7,202 nt of DNA from Chloroflexota bacterium (GTDB lineage: Bacteria; Chloroflexota; Limnocylindria; Limnocylindrales; CSP1-4): positions 1-7,202 of the forward strand of contig JAJYGO010000382.1 of NCBI GenBank assembly GCA_021785115.1. The letters are read 5' to 3'. A model generated the notes under the pieces. That model ran no database searches. It had not been told where the DNA came from and was given only the letters and a program-made list of their open reading frames with translations. Made by a program: the position numbers and the translations under genes. Positions 5,877-7,202 of this stretch are shown here, in pieces. Every line of letters starts with the position of its first letter. Position 1 is the first letter of the stretch.

Positions 5877-6248
5877 TGGTGGAGATGGGGGAGAGTCGAA
5901 CTCCCCGTCCAGAGCCCTTCGCCTGGAACCACTACGAGCGTGTCCGATGGTTTTCGTCAGCCGTCGGCGCGCCCATCGGCAGGCTCGCCATCGGCCCATC
6001 GGCGTGTCCCTAGATCGGGCTTTGCCCCGGCGTACGTCGCCTCGGCCGGGCCGCACCTCCGCTCAATGACGCTTCCACGGCCCGCGGAGGGGAGGCCGCT
6101 TCCACGCTCACCTTACGGCCTTAGGCCGCGAGGGCGAGAGCAGGCTGCTTGTTGGCAGGTACTTCGATTGCCGCCTGTTTTACGAGGCCTGACGGCACCT
6201 CGGCTCGCGTCTCCAGACAGCCAGACCCTGTCGAGACCACGCATCCCC
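5877..6248 (-). ncRNA. ssrA: Transfer-messenger RNA (tmRNA)
   Basis: A complete 372-base tmRNA, which rescues stalled ribosomes together with SmpB and adds a degradation tag. The 5' end GGGGATG (6248-6242) pairs with CATCTCC (5887-5881) to form the seven-pair acceptor stem (one G-U). An A and the encoded CCA (5879-5877) follow. The 5' domain carries the hallmark GGTCTCGACAGG (6238-6227). The 3' domain has a T arm with stem GGGAG/CTCCC and loop TTCGACT. Between them lie the tag frame, ending in TAA (6123-6121) within a GGCC-TAA-GGCC hairpin, and a GC-rich pseudoknot region. It has the one-piece form. No ribosomal or tRNA gene is adjacent. Transcription probably starts a few tens of bases upstream, with RNase P trimming the 5' end. 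Recognition is by the tRNA-like ends and tag together, which leaves little doubt. Confidence 0.95.
6121..6156 (-). other. tmRNA proteolysis tag reading frame, predicted ANKQPALALAA-stop
   Basis: The frame ending in TAA at 6123-6121 encodes ANKQPALALAA if translation resumes at GCC (6156-6154). This resume point was chosen because the bases before it read UACCU, placing U and A at -5 and -4 as in E. coli UAGUC before its resume codon. The tag then starts AN and ends LAA like most known tags. The frame is open further upstream (AIEVP before the A), so a longer tag starting at GCA 6171 or GCG 6174 is possible but fits the signal less well. Confidence 0.65.
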
Positions 6249-6278
6249 ACAGGACCGAACCGGCTGTTCGGGGCGCGA

Positions 6279-6284
6279 ATCCTA
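6279..6284 (-). promoter_or_regulatory. Weak candidate -10 box for ssrA
   Basis: TAGGAT on the minus strand fits TANNNT, has TG immediately before it, and would start transcription about 24 bases upstream of the mature tmRNA 5' end. No convincing -35 box is seen. The divergent region 6249-6437 otherwise holds only this and the promoter of the opposing gene. Confidence 0.25.
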
Positions 6285-6401
6285 CACCCGGTCGGCCGGA
6301 TGGGCGAGCGCGGCGAGCATGCGGACGACAGGCGGGCAGGGCGAGGCGGCCGAGTCGGTCGGCGGGTCCCGATGGCGCGCGACACGATGACGCACGGCCG
6401 G

Positions 6402-6431
6402 TTGACAGCGGCCGCCCCTGCCCCGCACCCT
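6402..6431 (+). promoter_or_regulatory. Candidate promoter of the glycolipid-binding gene, possibly leaderless
   Basis: A perfect TTGACA (6402-6407) is followed after 18 bases by CACCCT (6426-6431), which keeps only the A and final T of TANNNT. A start about seven bases later would fall on the ATG at 6438. That fits the lack of any ribosome site before this gene. Confidence 0.35.
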
Positions 6432-6437
6432 CGCCGC

Positions 6438-7028
6438 ATGACCACCCGACGCGTCTCCTGGCGCCGGACCGACGAGGTCCGCACCGACGAGCACTGCACG
6501 ATCTCCATCCGCGATTCGGGCATCTCGCTCGTCGGCACCGTGCTGGGCGCCGACGGCGGTCTCCCCGTCCGGATCGAGTACCGCGTCCTCACCGACGGCG
6601 CCGGGGCCACCACGGCCGTCCACGTCCGCGACTACCGCGGCTTCGGGCAGCGCCAGCTGACGCTCGCGCGCGACGCCAAGGGCAACTGGACGGTCAACGG
6701 GGTGGCCGACCGGAGGCTCAAGGGCTGCGTGCACGTGGACTTGGGCTGCAGTCCGTCGACCAACACCCTGCCCATCCGCCGGCTCCGGCTGGGCATCGGC
6801 GGTGCGGCGACCATCCAGGCGGCGTGGGTCCGCTTTCCGGAGCTGGCCGTGGAGAAGGCCGCCCAGACGTACTCCCGGCCCGACGAGTTCAGCTACCGCT
6901 ACGCGAGCGGCTCGTTCGAGTCTGACCTGTTGGTGGACGACGACGGCGTGGTGGCGCAGTGCGGCCCCTGGGAGCGAACCGGCGTGGCGGACGGCCTCGA
7001 CGACACCGCCCCGCTCGACGCGCGGTAG
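6438..7028 (+). CDS. Putative glycolipid-binding protein (PF06475/DUF1089 type)
   Basis: A 196-residue soluble protein without a signal peptide. It follows the pattern of the putative glycolipid-binding family: VSWRRTD (6-12) near the start, GLPVRIEYRV (41-50) strand, GNWTVNG (82-88), the family-typical CVHVDLGCSPSTNTLPIRR (97-115), AAWVRFPELAVE (128-139), YSRPDEFSYRY (145-155) and LLVDDDGVV (164-172). The fold is expected to be beta-rich with a lipid-sized groove. The name rests on structural resemblance in the family, and no enzyme activity is known to me. The ATG at 6438 was chosen because conserved sequence begins within five residues. The frame extends upstream to 5940 but runs through the antisense of the tmRNA. 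It is divergent from ssrA, converges on the serpin gene 30 bases away, and appears to be a single-gene unit. Confidence 0.85.
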   Translation: MTTRRVSWRRTDEVRTDEHCTISIRDSGISLVGTVLGADGGLPVRIEYRVLTDGAGATTAVHVRDYRGFGQRQLTLARDAKGNWTVNGVADRRLKGCVHVDLGCSPSTNTLPIRRLRLGIGGAATIQAAWVRFPELAVEKAAQTYSRPDEFSYRYASGSFESDLLVDDDGVVAQCGPWERTGVADGLDDTAPLDAR

Positions 7029-7058
7029 CGCCGAGCGGGCGTCGTCCCAGGCGGTCCT

Positions 7059-7202
7059 TCAGCTCGCGGGAGCCCCGACCGACGCGTCGGCGATGCGGCC
7101 GAGGAACAGGACCGCGCCCGTCTCGAGGTCGCGCACGGCGAACACGAACGGTCGGTCGACCTTGAGGGTGACGGTCTCCGAAGGCGCGGCCGCACCGGCG
7201 AT
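7059..7202 (-). CDS. Serpin-family protease inhibitor, C-terminal fragment
   Basis: Only the last 47 codons are in the window; the gene continues past the right edge. The sequence VDRPFVFAVRDLETGAVLF followed by LGRI is the serpin C-terminal signature: strands 4B and 5B with the near-invariant PF and the FLGR turn. It then ends with a short tail (ADASVGAPAS). Counting back from PF by comparison with alpha-1-antitrypsin places the reactive-site bond near the AAAPSE stretch at visible residues 4-9, so P1 is probably a small residue. That would suit elastase- or subtilisin-like targets, but the alignment is uncertain by several residues. Bacterial serpins are usually exported; the N-terminus needed to judge this is missing. 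The frame runs from the edge to TGA at 7061-7059 with no break. Confidence 0.88.
   Translation of the reverse strand: MAGAAAPSETVTLKVDRPFVFAVRDLETGAVLFLGRIADASVGAPAS

Noticed and set aside
5940..6437. Long plus-strand frame extending the glycolipid-binding gene upstream by 166 codons
   Set aside because: Most of it is antisense to the tmRNA, and the family's conserved sequence begins only after ATG 6438.
7079..7090. 12-bp palindrome CCGACGCGTCGG
   Set aside because: It is inside the serpin coding sequence, and palindromes of this kind arise often by chance in such GC-rich DNA.

Overview
The window is uniformly GC-rich and looks like a chromosomal segment of a high-GC actinobacterium. The NNG/NNC-rich codon use, GTG starts, four-base gene overlaps and a near-leaderless gene fit this. 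A deep lineage such as Thermoleophilia is possible, but that placement is inference only. There are eight protein genes (two cut by the window edges) and one RNA gene. No insertion sequence, phage gene, tRNA or CRISPR array was seen.

Left half (1-4007): a deoxy-sugar catabolic locus. A DeoR-family regulator (3195-4007, +) is divergent from a minus-strand operon of rhamnulokinase rhaB (3044-1578), a PHP-like metal-dependent hydrolase of unknown role (1581-391) and an NAD-type short-chain dehydrogenase that runs off the left edge (394 to <1). Both junctions inside the operon are four-base start/stop overlaps (GTGA, ATGA), so the three proteins should be made together. The 150-bp divergent region holds back-to-back promoter-like sequences and a small AT-richer repeat cluster that is a reasonable operator. 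The kinase, and probably the regulator, point to L-rhamnose or a close relative. The isomerase and a recognisable aldolase are not in view.

Middle (4008-5876): a phosphate-transport pair on the minus strand, a Pit-type permease (5727-4753) followed four bases later by its DUF47/PhoU-like partner (4748-4098). A perfect 10-bp inverted repeat sits where this pair converges on the DeoR gene. The permease has glutamine where the family's two conserved histidines are expected, and an 18-bp-period direct repeat lies just before its start codon.

Right part (5877-7202): a complete tmRNA (ssrA) on the minus strand at 6248-5877, recognised by its tRNA-like ends, its encoded CCA and a tag frame ending ALALAA. 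A divergent gene (6438-7028, +) encodes a putative glycolipid-binding protein (PF06475 type). It converges on the C-terminal end of a bacterial serpin (7202-7059, -), which continues past the right edge.

No intergenic gap exceeds 300 bases. The strongest candidate for something undescribed is the translationally coupled kinase / PHP-like / extended-SDR cassette under the DeoR regulator.
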